This document shows positions 9,210 through 17,150 of a DNA stretch of 64,000 nucleotides, piece after piece. Made by a program: the position numbers and the translations under genes. The notes under the pieces were generated by a model. The model searched no databases, was not told where the DNA came from, and worked only from the letters and a program-made list of their open reading frames with translations. Numbering within the stretch: position 1 is the stretch's first letter; each line of letters begins with the position of its first letter. Source of the DNA: Asticcacaulis aquaticus (GTDB taxonomy: Bacteria > Pseudomonadota > Alphaproteobacteria > Caulobacterales > Caulobacteraceae); NCBI RefSeq assembly GCF_028550415.1, contig NZ_JAQQKX010000002.1:186001-250000 (forward strand), in the 5' to 3' direction.

Positions 9210-9875
9210 ATGGACAGTTTTGAACCCGAACACCGCGAATCCAACGATCCGCTGGTCGCCGCCCTCAATGCCACCCGCGCCAAGGGCTTTTCCGAAACCA
9301 TCAATGTCGAGCGCCCGACCAAGGCGCAGGCCATGGACGCCGTAAAGACTTTGCTGGCCTGGGCCGGTGACGACCCGTCGCGTGAAGGCCTGATCGATAC
9401 GCCCAAGCGCGTCGTCGAAGCCTACGAAGAGTGGTTTCAGGGCTATCAGGCCGATCCGGCCAAGGAACTGTCGCGCACCTTCGAAGACGTGCAGGGCTAT
9501 GACGACATGGTCATGTTGCGTCAGATCGACGTCGAATCGCACTGCGAACACCATATGGCGGCGTTCCTCGGCAAGGCCTATGTCGCCTATATGCCGACCT
9601 CCAAGGTCGTCGGCATTTCGAAAATCGCCCGCGTGGTCGAAATCTTCTCCAAGCGCCTACAGACTCAGGAAACCCTGACCAAGCAGATCGCCGACGCCCT
9701 GGTCGATTCGCTGGCCCCGCTTGGCGTGGCCGTCCTGATCGACGCCGAGCATCAATGCATGTCGACCCGCGGCGTCCATCATAAGAACGTCACCACCGTC
9801 ACCACGCGCTTCACCGGCGTCTTTAAGACCGATCTGGCGTTGCAGGACCGCTTTATGCGCTTCTGCCAATCCTAA
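9210..9875 (+). CDS. folE: GTP cyclohydrolase I
   Basis: The enzyme converts GTP to 7,8-dihydroneopterin triphosphate, the first step of folate (and tetrahydrobiopterin) synthesis. The 221-residue protein has the conserved zinc and active-site segments ESHCEHHMAAF, PTSKVVGISKIARVVE, RLQTQETLTKQIA and EHQCMSTRGVHHKN, in family order. The N-terminal 35 residues are a variable extension. A purine-rich GGAGAAGAG precedes the ATG. It stands alone and divergent from cysS; a second folate gene, folP, is 12 kb away. Confidence 0.97.
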   Translation: MDSFEPEHRESNDPLVAALNATRAKGFSETINVERPTKAQAMDAVKTLLAWAGDDPSREGLIDTPKRVVEAYEEWFQGYQADPAKELSRTFEDVQGYDDMVMLRQIDVESHCEHHMAAFLGKAYVAYMPTSKVVGISKIARVVEIFSKRLQTQETLTKQIADALVDSLAPLGVAVLIDAEHQCMSTRGVHHKNVTTVTTRFTGVFKTDLALQDRFMRFCQS

Positions 9876-10050
9876 ACGCTTGCCGCCCTTGCGTTTCGCA
9901 TTACCCCGGATACGGGAAATGTCGTAAACTCGTCATGAAGAATTTGTAATCTTGTGTGACCGAGGGGTTTACATTTGCGTTTGAGTTAGCCTAAATCGGG
10001 TATCTGAATTTTAGTGCCCGCCTCAGGCGCGGCCTCTAAGGGAGTTAAAC

Positions 10051-10485
10051 ATGGGCGCTAAGCTCGGTGGCGGTGGCGGTTCGCGCTATACCGTTGAACA
10101 GAATTCCGAAATCAACGTCACGCCGTTCGTTGACATCATGCTCGTGCTGCTGATCATCTTCATGGTGTCGGCGCCGATGGCCACCGTGTCGATCAAGCTC
10201 GACCTGCCGCCCGCAATCCCGAACCCCGTTCAAGTCGAACAAAAAGAGCCGGTGTTCATCTCGATTCAGGGCCCGGACGACATCTATATCGGCCCGAACA
10301 AGACCTCGCTGGCGACCCTGCCGGGCGATCTGACCGCGGCTCTGGCCTCGGCCAACCCGACCGAAGAGCGCGTTCTGGTCCGCGGCGACGCCGACATCGA
10401 ATATAACGACTTCATGTCGGTGCTGAACGTCCTGCAGGACAACGGCTTCTTCAAGGTCGGCCTGATCAACGAAGACATCGAGTAG
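10051..10485 (+). CDS. exbD: ExbD/TolR-family biopolymer transport protein
   Basis: This 144-residue inner-membrane protein has a short cytoplasmic N terminus with a Gly run, one transmembrane helix (VDIMLVLLIIFMVSAP) carrying the Asp needed for proton use, and a periplasmic domain ending in QDNGFFKVGLI. ExbD works with ExbB to energise TonB at outer-membrane receptors. No exbB, tonB or tolQ is next to it here, so it must pair with partners encoded elsewhere. AAGGGAG provides the ribosome-binding site. A strong terminator follows. Confidence 0.92.
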   Translation: MGAKLGGGGGSRYTVEQNSEINVTPFVDIMLVLLIIFMVSAPMATVSIKLDLPPAIPNPVQVEQKEPVFISIQGPDDIYIGPNKTSLATLPGDLTAALASANPTEERVLVRGDADIEYNDFMSVLNVLQDNGFFKVGLINEDIE

Positions 10486-10511
10486 TCTTCGGCGATCCGA
10501 CGAAAATCCGA

Positions 10512-10546
10512 ACACGCCGGAAGTCCTGCTTCCGGCGTGTTTTTCG
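10512..10546 (+). terminator. Rho-independent terminator of exbD
   Basis: A perfect 12-bp stem (ACACGCCGGAAG with CTTCCGGCGTGT) with a 5-base loop is followed by TTTT, 27 bases after the exbD stop. Confidence 0.9.
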
Positions 10547-10552
10547 TTATAA

Positions 10553-10680
10553 CCCCCTCTCCCTTGAGGGAGAGGGAAGCGCGTAGCGCAGGGTGAGGGG
10601 GAAATGTCAGCACCATACTCGTATCCGGCAGTTCCCCCTCACCCGGCCTGTCGGCCACCCTCTCCCTCAGGGAGAGGGGA
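10553..10680. repeat. Composite intergenic repeat, family A
   Basis: Two hairpins, CCCTCTCCCTTGAGGGAGAGGG on the left and CCCTCTCCCTCAGGGAGAGGGG on the right, face each other across a spacer, each flanked inward by GGTGAGGGGGAA or its complement. The right end runs directly into the rluD start, supplying GGGAGAGGGGAGAT as ribosome-binding site. Confidence 0.85.
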
Positions 10681-10687
10681 GATATAA

Positions 10688-11686
10688 ATGACCTCATACG
10701 ATGACATAGATGATGACCTGCCATTCACCGATACCGGTGAGGTGCTTGAACTGGTCCTCACGCCCGATCTGTCAGGTGACCGGCTCGACCGTGCCCTGCT
10801 GCCGCTGCTGGGCGAGATGTCGCGCGCGCGCCTGCAGGCCCTGATCGCCGAGGGCCGCCTGAGCCTCGATGGCCAAGCCGTCACCGACGGCAAGCACAAG
10901 GCGAAAGCGGGCACCTATAGCCTCACCATCCCTGCGCCCGTTGCCGCCATCCCCGAACCGCAAGACCTCAGACTTGAGGTACTGTTCGAGGACGCCCACC
11001 TGATCGTCATCAACAAACCCGCCGGCATGGCCGCCCACCCTGCCCCCGGTACGCCTGATGGTACGCTGGTCAATGCCCTGCTCTTTCATTGCGGGGACAC
11101 CCTGTCCGGCATTGGCGGCGTGCTGCGGCCGGGCATCGTCCACCGCCTCGACAAGGACACGTCGGGTGTCATGGTCGCCGCCAAGTCCGACGTCGCCCAT
11201 CGCGGCCTGAGCGAACTCTTTTCCCGCCACGATATCGACCGCGCCTATGAGGCGCTGGTGCGCGGAACACCGAAATCGCCCAAAGGTACCGTCACCACGC
11301 GTATCGGCCGCTCACCGCACGACCGCAAGAAGATGGCCGTGCTGAAAGCCGGAGGCCGCGAAGCCATCACCCACTACCGTGTGCTGGAAAGCTTCGGCAC
11401 CGCGGCCGCGCGCGTCCGCTGCACGCTGGAAACCGGGCGTACCCATCAAATTCGCGTGCACATGGCGCATCTGGGCTGTCCGTGCCTGGGCGATCCGGTC
11501 TATGGTTCGGGAGCCGCCGCCAAACCGGTCGCCGAGGCCCTACGCGAACAGGGTTTCGTCCGTCAGGCGCTGCATGCGGCGCATCTGGGCTTCGTGCACC
11601 CCCTTACCGGGGATAAGCTGAGCTTCGAAGCGCCCCTGCCAGAGGATATGGCGGGCCTCTATTCGGCGCTTGAAGGGCTGAATTAG
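10688..11686 (+). CDS. rluD: RluA-family pseudouridine synthase (RluD-like)
   Basis: The 332-residue enzyme converts specific uridines in 23S rRNA to pseudouridine. An N-terminal S4 RNA-binding domain (DRLDRALLPLLG ... RLQALIAEGRLSLDG) precedes the catalytic domain with the signature RPGIVHRLDKDTSGVMV, where Asp of HRLD is the nucleophile, and GRTHQIRVH further on. Which uridines are modified is inferred from the family only. The start codon lies just 8 bases past the end of a family A repeat, which provides the Shine-Dalgarno sequence. It is upstream of rpoH in the same direction, an arrangement known in other alphaproteobacteria. Confidence 0.93.
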   Translation: MTSYDDIDDDLPFTDTGEVLELVLTPDLSGDRLDRALLPLLGEMSRARLQALIAEGRLSLDGQAVTDGKHKAKAGTYSLTIPAPVAAIPEPQDLRLEVLFEDAHLIVINKPAGMAAHPAPGTPDGTLVNALLFHCGDTLSGIGGVLRPGIVHRLDKDTSGVMVAAKSDVAHRGLSELFSRHDIDRAYEALVRGTPKSPKGTVTTRIGRSPHDRKKMAVLKAGGREAITHYRVLESFGTAAARVRCTLETGRTHQIRVHMAHLGCPCLGDPVYGSGAAAKPVAEALREQGFVRQALHAAHLGFVHPLTGDKLSFEAPLPEDMAGLYSALEGLN

Positions 11687-11753
11687 AATTACCAACCGGT
11701 TCGCATAAAAATTTTTACTGACGGGGTCTTTATTTCCGAAAAGGAGTCCCTAC

Positions 11754-11813
11754 ATGGAAATGGAAGACAAGAGCATATCTTTTATCGCGGCCTCAAGGTT
11801 CGCGATTTTTTAG
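11754..11813 (+). CDS. Possible 19-residue leader peptide upstream of rpoH
   Basis: An ATG at 11754 has an excellent Shine-Dalgarno AAGGAG (11741-11746) at 7-base spacing and encodes MEMEDKSISFIAASRFAIF before TAG. It ends 69 bases before the rpoH start. The strong ribosome site argues that it is translated. A regulatory role on rpoH is inference; it could also be a chance frame. Confidence 0.4.
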   Translation: MEMEDKSISFIAASRFAIF

Positions 11814-11848
11814 GGGGATATGCCGATGCCGAATACATCAGGAGCGCC

Positions 11849-11874
11849 GGGGACTACCCCGACCCTCGAAGGGG
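11849..11874 (+). promoter_or_regulatory. Hairpins covering the rpoH ribosome-binding site
   Basis: GGGG (11849-11852) can pair with CCCC (11857-11860), and CCCT (11863-11866) with AGGG (11870-11873). The second hairpin hides the Shine-Dalgarno GAAGGGGA of rpoH. This could make translation temperature dependent, as is known for rpoH mRNA in enteric bacteria. The stems are short and the idea is untested here. Confidence 0.35.
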
Positions 11875-11882
11875 ACACTCAC

Positions 11883-12770
11883 ATGGCCAGCAACGCCTTA
11901 TCCATTCCCAATCCTTCGGCCCTGTCGCCCGATGGCGGCCTGAACCGTTACCTGTCGGAAATCCGTAAGTTCCCGATGCTGGCCAAGGACGAAGAGTTCA
12001 TGCTGGCCAAACGCTGGTCCGAACACGAAGACCCCAAGGCCGCGCATAAGCTGGTCACTTCGCACCTGCGCCTCGTGGCCAAGATTGCCATGGGTTACCG
12101 CGGCTACGGCCTGCCGATCGGCGAAGTGATTTCCGAGGGCAATGTCGGCCTGATGCAGGCGGTCAAGAAGTTCGACCCCGACAAGGGCTTCCGTCTGGCC
12201 ACCTACGCCATGTGGTGGATCAAGGCTTCGATCCAGGAATATGTTCTGCGCTCGTGGTCGCTGGTCAAGATGGGCACCACCGCCGCGCAGAAGAAGCTGT
12301 TCTTCAACCTGCGCAAGGTGAAGTCCGAAATCTCGGCCCTCGAAGAGGGCGACCTGCGCCACGAACACGTCGAACAGATTGCCACCAAGCTGGGCGTGAC
12401 CGAGGACGAGGTCATCAGCATGAACCGCCGCATGTCGGCGGGCGATTCGTCGCTCAATGCCCCGCTGCGTGCCGCCGAAGGCGATTCGGAATGGCAGGAC
12501 TGGCTGGTCGACGACAATACGCCGTCGCAGGAAAGCGTGCTGGCCGATTCGGAAGAATACAGCCTGCGCATGAGCCTGCTCGAAGAGGCCATGGGTGAAC
12601 TGAACGATCGCGAAAAGGAAATCCTCAAGGCCCGCCGTTTGCAGGAAAATCCGACCACGCTCGAAGAACTGGCCGATCGTTTTGGCGTGTCGCGCGAACG
12701 CGTCCGTCAGATTGAGGTCCGCGCCTTCGAGAAGTTGCAAAAAGCGATGATGGCCTCAGCTCAGGCTTAA
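11883..12770 (+). CDS. rpoH: RNA polymerase heat-shock sigma factor (sigma-32)
   Basis: The 295-residue protein directs RNA polymerase to heat-shock promoters. It has the RpoH N terminus (LNRYLSEIRKFPMLAKDEE), region 2 (LVTSHLRLVAKIAMGYRGYG ... FDPDKGFRLATYAMWWIKASIQEYVLRSWSLVK), the RpoH box region (TTAAQKKLFFNLRK), and region 4 with the helix-turn-helix LEELADRFGVSRERVRQIEVRAFEKLQKAM. The ATG at 11883 matches known RpoH N termini and has GAAGGGGA upstream; the frame is open from 11820. Its leader holds a possible small peptide and hairpins. A strong terminator follows. Confidence 0.96.
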   Translation: MASNALSIPNPSALSPDGGLNRYLSEIRKFPMLAKDEEFMLAKRWSEHEDPKAAHKLVTSHLRLVAKIAMGYRGYGLPIGEVISEGNVGLMQAVKKFDPDKGFRLATYAMWWIKASIQEYVLRSWSLVKMGTTAAQKKLFFNLRKVKSEISALEEGDLRHEHVEQIATKLGVTEDEVISMNRRMSAGDSSLNAPLRAAEGDSEWQDWLVDDNTPSQESVLADSEEYSLRMSLLEEAMGELNDREKEILKARRLQENPTTLEELADRFGVSRERVRQIEVRAFEKLQKAMMASAQA

Positions 12771-12786
12771 AGTTGAGATGAAAATC

Positions 12787-12818
12787 AAAGCCCCCGGAGC
12801 AATCCGGGGGCTTTTTTT
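12787..12818 (+). terminator. Rho-independent terminator of rpoH
   Basis: AAAGCCCCCGGA and TCCGGGGGCTTT form a near-perfect stem with a GCAA loop followed by seven T, 17 bases after the rpoH stop. It overlaps the 3' end of the convergent retropepsin-like gene. Confidence 0.92.
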
Positions 12819-14574
12819 ATTTCTTCGCTGGCAAGCTCTTCTCGGTATAATCGAACAAACCATTGGGTTTGAGCCATACAACCCCTTGCGCATCGAGCAC
12901 CATATCGAAGCGGCGGATGACGCCGATCCCGATCCAGCCGCCGTGGGGGCCCGCGTCCGTATCCGGATTGGCCGCCGGATCGACCATGGTCACCGGTGCC
13001 GGGTCGATGCGAAACGCCCCGATCTCCAGCGGACTGAGGCCGCCGAACCGCGCCTTGGCGACGGCCTCACCATTGCGCACCGACCGCTCTTCGGGCTTCA
13101 CCGCCGCATCCCAGAAAGCGTGGGCCTTGACCGTCTGCGCCGGCAGATAGGCGCCATAGGCCACGCTGGTATCGTAAATGAGGGACATGTCCTTGCCCGC
13201 GACCCGCGACGGCACGGCCAGGCGGCCGGATGCGTCGCGCGTCATTGCCGTTTTCTCATAACCGGTCGTATCGGGCGTCGCCCCCACGAACAGGGTCATG
13301 TATCGGTGCTCGAAATTCAGCGCGCACGGCATAGACGTCAGGAAATCCGCACCGAGCATGATGGCGGCTTTCGGCACCTTCGCCGTCTTGAGCACCAGCC
13401 CCGGCCGCTTCGTACCGGCAAAATCGATGATCGAGCCATCGTAACCGCCCGCGACCTTTTTGAGGCCCAGAGCCGAGGCCGTCTCCTCGCCGACGGTACT
13501 GACGCCCTGCCCGGTTTTCAGGAAGGCCAATACCGGCTTGTCACCGACCTGCCCCCGGAAAATCAGGCGGCGATCCTCACCCAACTGGAAGGGGATGACC
13601 GGCTTTTCCGGCGTCGAGGTTGGCACGGCATCGGACACAACAACTTTTTCGGGCGGGGCCAGAGCCGCCATCTGCCCGCTCGACTTGACCAGCATCGTGC
13701 GCTCCGGCGTCACCGCCAGCACAAAACCGCTCAGGAACGGCGACCCTAGCAAACCCTGATAGGGGGCATCCTTGGCATGACCGGCCCGATCGTTCGGATC
13801 GCCCAGCACGACGGCCATGCGCGGCACCCAGATACCGCCGACCTGAATGTCCTTCACCTCGACCGTGCGCGACTTGAGCGTCTTGCCATTGACGCCGACG
13901 ACGCTGCTCTCATTCAGCACCGGATACTTGTCCCACAGCTTGTTATCGCGGACGTAATCCCCATGAACGAACAGGGGCGAAGCTGCGCCCGTATCGAGCA
14001 GGCACGACAGGGCATGGCCCGCGAAGCCGATATCGACGATCACCGAATCGGAAAAGCCGCGGATATTGGTGCGGAAATAGCTTTTCAGCGGCGCAAACCC
14101 CTCCAGCGGCATGGCGCTGTTCAGGTAATAACGGATTTCCCGCGCCTGATAGTCGAGCTGACACGGCAGACGCAGCAGCAAATCGGCCGCCAGCAAGCCG
14201 TCGAAACCGAATTTCTCGATGCCTTCCGACGCGTAGATTTCCCACTCGCGCATCTTCAGCGCCGAACCGATGATGACTTCGGGAACGACGTAACGCGTCA
14301 CGCGTTCTGATCCCTTGACGCTGCGGGCCATGGCGTCGCCGCCGGGCACCAGGCCAAGCTCCGAACCCAGCGATCGCCGCATGACCGTCATGCTGGCACC
14401 GGTATCGAGCATGAACCGGTACGGCCCCTTGCCGTTCAGCATGACCTGAATGACCGGCTTGTAGTCCTTCGACAGCTCGAACGGCACCCTGAGCACCTTG
14501 CCCTGGGCAAAGGCATTCCCGGCCAGCAGCCCGACGGCGGACGCACCGATACAGATATCGCGACGTGTTATCAT
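12817..14574 (-). CDS. Secreted protein with four retropepsin-like modules
   Basis: The 585-residue product starts with a signal (MITRRDICIGASAVGLLAGN ... AFAQ; the RR pair makes Tat export possible). Aspartic-protease-like modules repeat four times. Active-site positions are DTGA at 57-60, DTGA at 194-197, KTGQ at 353-356, and DTS at 468-470. Each is followed some 70-85 residues later by a hydrophobic segment: DGLLAADLLLRLP, QGLLGSPFLSGF, IMLGADFLTSMP and GWIGIGVIRRFD. The first two modules keep the catalytic D-T-G, the third has lost Asp and the fourth Gly. Retropepsins need two DTG halves, so modules 1 and 2 could form one active bilobed unit and 3 and 4 a degenerate one. Start chosen at ATG 14574, with GGGGGAAATC upstream. 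Substrate unknown. Confidence 0.82.
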   Translation of the reverse strand: MITRRDICIGASAVGLLAGNAFAQGKVLRVPFELSKDYKPVIQVMLNGKGPYRFMLDTGASMTVMRRSLGSELGLVPGGDAMARSVKGSERVTRYVVPEVIIGSALKMREWEIYASEGIEKFGFDGLLAADLLLRLPCQLDYQAREIRYYLNSAMPLEGFAPLKSYFRTNIRGFSDSVIVDIGFAGHALSCLLDTGAASPLFVHGDYVRDNKLWDKYPVLNESSVVGVNGKTLKSRTVEVKDIQVGGIWVPRMAVVLGDPNDRAGHAKDAPYQGLLGSPFLSGFVLAVTPERTMLVKSSGQMAALAPPEKVVVSDAVPTSTPEKPVIPFQLGEDRRLIFRGQVGDKPVLAFLKTGQGVSTVGEETASALGLKKVAGGYDGSIIDFAGTKRPGLVLKTAKVPKAAIMLGADFLTSMPCALNFEHRYMTLFVGATPDTTGYEKTAMTRDASGRLAVPSRVAGKDMSLIYDTSVAYGAYLPAQTVKAHAFWDAAVKPEERSVRNGEAVAKARFGGLSPLEIGAFRIDPAPVTMVDPAANPDTDAGPHGGWIGIGVIRRFDMVLDAQGVVWLKPNGLFDYTEKSLPAKK

Positions 14575-14646
14575 GATTTCCCCCTGTTTATTTGAAGGGT
14601 TATCATGCCGCCGACGCAACTGTCACGCGTATATTTATGAAAACAT

Positions 14647-15447
14647 TCAGGCCGCGCTGGGCGGCTTGCGGTCCTCGATCTTCATGAACTTGACCAGACT
14701 GTAGATCGCCGGCCGGATCGCTTCGAGATTGGGGACGTCCATGCGAAGCTGTGTCAGCACGACCTTCACATCTTCGCGGAACGACTGGCTGGCGATGGTC
14801 TTGCACGCCGGAACCAGCACTTCCAGCTGCGCATACATGGCGCGGCGGGCCTGCGCCGGATCGCTGGCATACTGTTCGTACGACGCCTTGAGGATGCGTA
14901 CACCCTGCTCGATCTGCGCCAGTTTTTCGTCCCCCAGATCGGCAGCGCGCTTGCGCGGGCCGGTATAGTCGCCGGAGTTGAAACGGCGGCGGTCGGGACC
15001 GACATAACCCACGGCCTCGATCCACGGACGCGCTTTCAGCGACACGTGTTCGACGCGCTTTTGCAGGTCGCCCCAGGTGAAGGGCTTGCGCATGAATTCG
15101 TCGGCGCCGCAGTCGCGCACCTCGTTGAGCAGGCTGAGCGTCGCCTCGGTCGCGATGACGATCACCGGCGCCTTGCGGCAGGCGGCGTTCGACCGGCGCA
15201 GCTTCTTTACCAGATTGAGACTTTCGCATTCTTGCGGCTGATGGGCGCAGACGATCAGGCTGAAATTGTCGCCGACGACCTTGTCCTCGGCTTCGCGCGC
15301 ATCCTTATAGAGCGTGATATGCTCGGCACCCAGCATCCGCAGCATGTCGGCCAGCATCCGCGCATAGTTGGGGTTCGTCTCCAGCAGCATAACCTGCTTG
15401 AGCGTCCGTTTCAGCTTTTGCGCTGTGGCTGGGTTTTGCCCGTACAC
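14647..15447 (-). CDS. Response-regulator-like protein with degenerate receiver domain
   Basis: The 266-residue protein has a CheY-like receiver over residues 17-135: start strand QVMLLETNPNYARMLADMLR, Thr-bearing PVIVIATEA, and the conserved Lys in MRKPF (Lys 121). However the acidic pair is E-T (23-24) and the phospho-acceptor strand reads FSLIVCAHQPQ, with Ala 68 where Asp is expected. It is therefore a pseudo-receiver that probably works without phosphorylation. The C-terminal 130 residues contain YVGPDRRRFNSGDYTGPRKR, a motif seen in several alphaproteobacterial signalling proteins, then a helical region. No output DNA-binding domain is seen. Confidence 0.8.
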   Translation of the reverse strand: MYGQNPATAQKLKRTLKQVMLLETNPNYARMLADMLRMLGAEHITLYKDAREAEDKVVGDNFSLIVCAHQPQECESLNLVKKLRRSNAACRKAPVIVIATEATLSLLNEVRDCGADEFMRKPFTWGDLQKRVEHVSLKARPWIEAVGYVGPDRRRFNSGDYTGPRKRAADLGDEKLAQIEQGVRILKASYEQYASDPAQARRAMYAQLEVLVPACKTIASQSFREDVKVVLTQLRMDVPNLEAIRPAIYSLVKFMKIEDRKPPSAA

Positions 15448-15520
15448 ACCTTACCTCGTTGAATTTCGAGGAAACCTTAGCAGACAGGCGTAAACAGGCG
15501 ATTTACAACATATTATTTAT

Positions 15521-15649
15521 CCCCTCTCCCTGAGGGAGAGGGGGGACAAAGACTTTAGTCTTTGGCCGGGTGAGGGGGAAAGGGTTGAACCGCGCGCGCG
15601 GATAGGCAGTTCCCCCTCACCCCGGCCCTCTCCCTCAGGGAGAGGGGGA
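15521..15649. repeat. Composite intergenic repeat, family A
   Basis: Left hairpin CCCCTCTCCCTGAGGGAGAGGG, inner GGGTGAGGGGGAA, spacer with AACCGCGCGCGCGGATAGGCAG, and right hairpin CCCTCTCCCTCAGGGAGAGGGG. It lies between purA and the receiver gene, which run in the same direction. Confidence 0.87.
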
Positions 15650-15656
15650 AGTAAGC

Positions 15657-16946
15657 TTAGTCCTGAAACGGATCGCGCATGAGGATCGTGTCCTCGCGCT
15701 CCGGGCTCGTCGACAACAACGCCACCGGCGCGCCGATCAGTTCCTCGATACGGCGGACGTATTTTACGGCATTGCCCGGCAGGTCTTTCCACGAGCGCGC
15801 GCCCTGGGTCGATTCCGACCAGCCTTCCAGTTCTTCATAAACCGGCTCGATCCCGGCCTGCGCCTTGAACCCGGCGGGCAGGTAATCCAGCACCTTGTCG
15901 CCGACCTTGTAACCGACGCAGATCTTAAGCGTTTCGATACCGTCCAGCACGTCGAGCTTGGTCAGGGCCACGCCGTCGATACCGTTGATAGCGATCGACT
16001 GACGCGCCAGAACCGCATCGAGCCAGCCGCAACGACGGGCACGACCGGTGACCGTGCCGAACTCATGCCCGACACGCGAAATACGCTCGCCGATCTCGTC
16101 GAACAGCTCGGTCGGGAACGGACCCGAACCGACGCGCGTCGTATAGGCCTTCAAAATCCCCAGCACATAGCCCGCCGAGCGAGGCCCCATGCCCGACCCG
16201 GCGGCGGCCTGACCGGCAACCGTGTTGGACGAGGTGACGAACGGATAGGTACCGTGATCGATGTCGAGCAGCGCGCCCTGCGCCCCTTCGAACAGGATGC
16301 GCTTGCCTTCCGACTTGGCCTTGTCGAGCACGTACCAGACGGGCTTGGCAAAGGCGAGCAGACGCGGCGCAATCTCTTTCAACGAAGCCACCAGCGCAGC
16401 GGTATCGACTTCGGCCAGGCCCAGCCCCTTGCGCAGGGCGTTGTGGTGAGCCAGCAAGCGCTCGATCTTGGCATCCAGCGCTTCGAAATCTTCGAGGTCG
16501 GCAACACGGATGGCGCGGCGACCGACCTTGTCTTCGTAGGCCGGACCGATGCCGCGACCGGTGGTGCCGATCTTGCCGGCACCGGCGGCGGCTTCGCGCG
16601 CGGTGTCCAGTTCGCGGTGGATCGGCAGGATCAGGCAGGCATTGTCAGCCAGAACCAACAGGTCGGAGGTGATCTTCAGGCCCAGCGCCTCGACGCGGCC
16701 GATTTCATCGAACAGTGCCCACGGATCGACAACGACGCCGTTACCGATGACCGACAGCTTGCCCTGCACGACGCCCGATGGCAGCAGAGACAACTTATAG
16801 ACCTTGCCGTCGACGACCAGGGTGTGACCGGCATTGTGGCCGCCCTGAAACCGCACCACCACGTCGGCACGATTGGACAGCCAGTCCACCAGCTTACCCT
16901 TACCTTCGTCGCCCCACTGGGCGCCTACAACGGTCACATTGGCCAA
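15657..16946 (-). CDS. purA: Adenylosuccinate synthetase
   Basis: The enzyme makes adenylosuccinate from IMP, aspartate and GTP, the first step from IMP to AMP. The 429-residue protein has the P-loop-like [11 protein letters not shown], the IMP-binding [22 protein letters not shown], and the GTP-specificity region near the C terminus (LSTSPERED). The start appears to be TTG at 16946: it gives the exact family N terminus [12 protein letters not shown] and has GGAGAA at 8-base spacing. No upstream ATG fits. It is transcribed alone or with downstream genes beyond the repeat. Confidence 0.96.
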   Translation of the reverse strand: MANVTVVGAQWGDEGKGKLVDWLSNRADVVVRFQGGHNAGHTLVVDGKVYKLSLLPSGVVQGKLSVIGNGVVVDPWALFDEIGRVEALGLKITSDLLVLADNACLILPIHRELDTAREAAAGAGKIGTTGRGIGPAYEDKVGRRAIRVADLEDFEALDAKIERLLAHHNALRKGLGLAEVDTAALVASLKEIAPRLLAFAKPVWYVLDKAKSEGKRILFEGAQGALLDIDHGTYPFVTSSNTVAGQAAAGSGMGPRSAGYVLGILKAYTTRVGSGPFPTELFDEIGERISRVGHEFGTVTGRARRCGWLDAVLARQSIAINGIDGVALTKLDVLDGIETLKICVGYKVGDKVLDYLPAGFKAQAGIEPVYEELEGWSESTQGARSWKDLPGNAVKYVRRIEELIGAPVALLSTSPEREDTILMRDPFQD

Positions 16947-17108
16947 GACTATATTCTCCGCAAGACGAAACGCCTCTCCCGCAAATTGGGAGGGGTTCGG
17001 ACATAAAAAATTCAGGCGGTTGCAGCCTATAGACTTAAAGAACCGCGTTGATAAGCCTTAAAAAGGCGTGACACCCAATTAAATCAGGAGGGCACTTTTT
17101 AGATTGGC

Positions 17109-17148
17109 AAAAAAAATCATACCTCCCCGCGCAAGCGCAGGGAGGTAT
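17109..17148 (-). terminator. Terminator of serC, built on a palindrome
   Basis: Reading the minus strand, TACCTCCCTGCGC and GCGCGGGGAGGTA form a stem just after the serC stop, followed closely by a run of U from the A-tract at 17109-17116. The stem sequence resembles other ACCTCCCC palindromes in the window. Confidence 0.75.
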
Positions 17149-17150
17149 AA

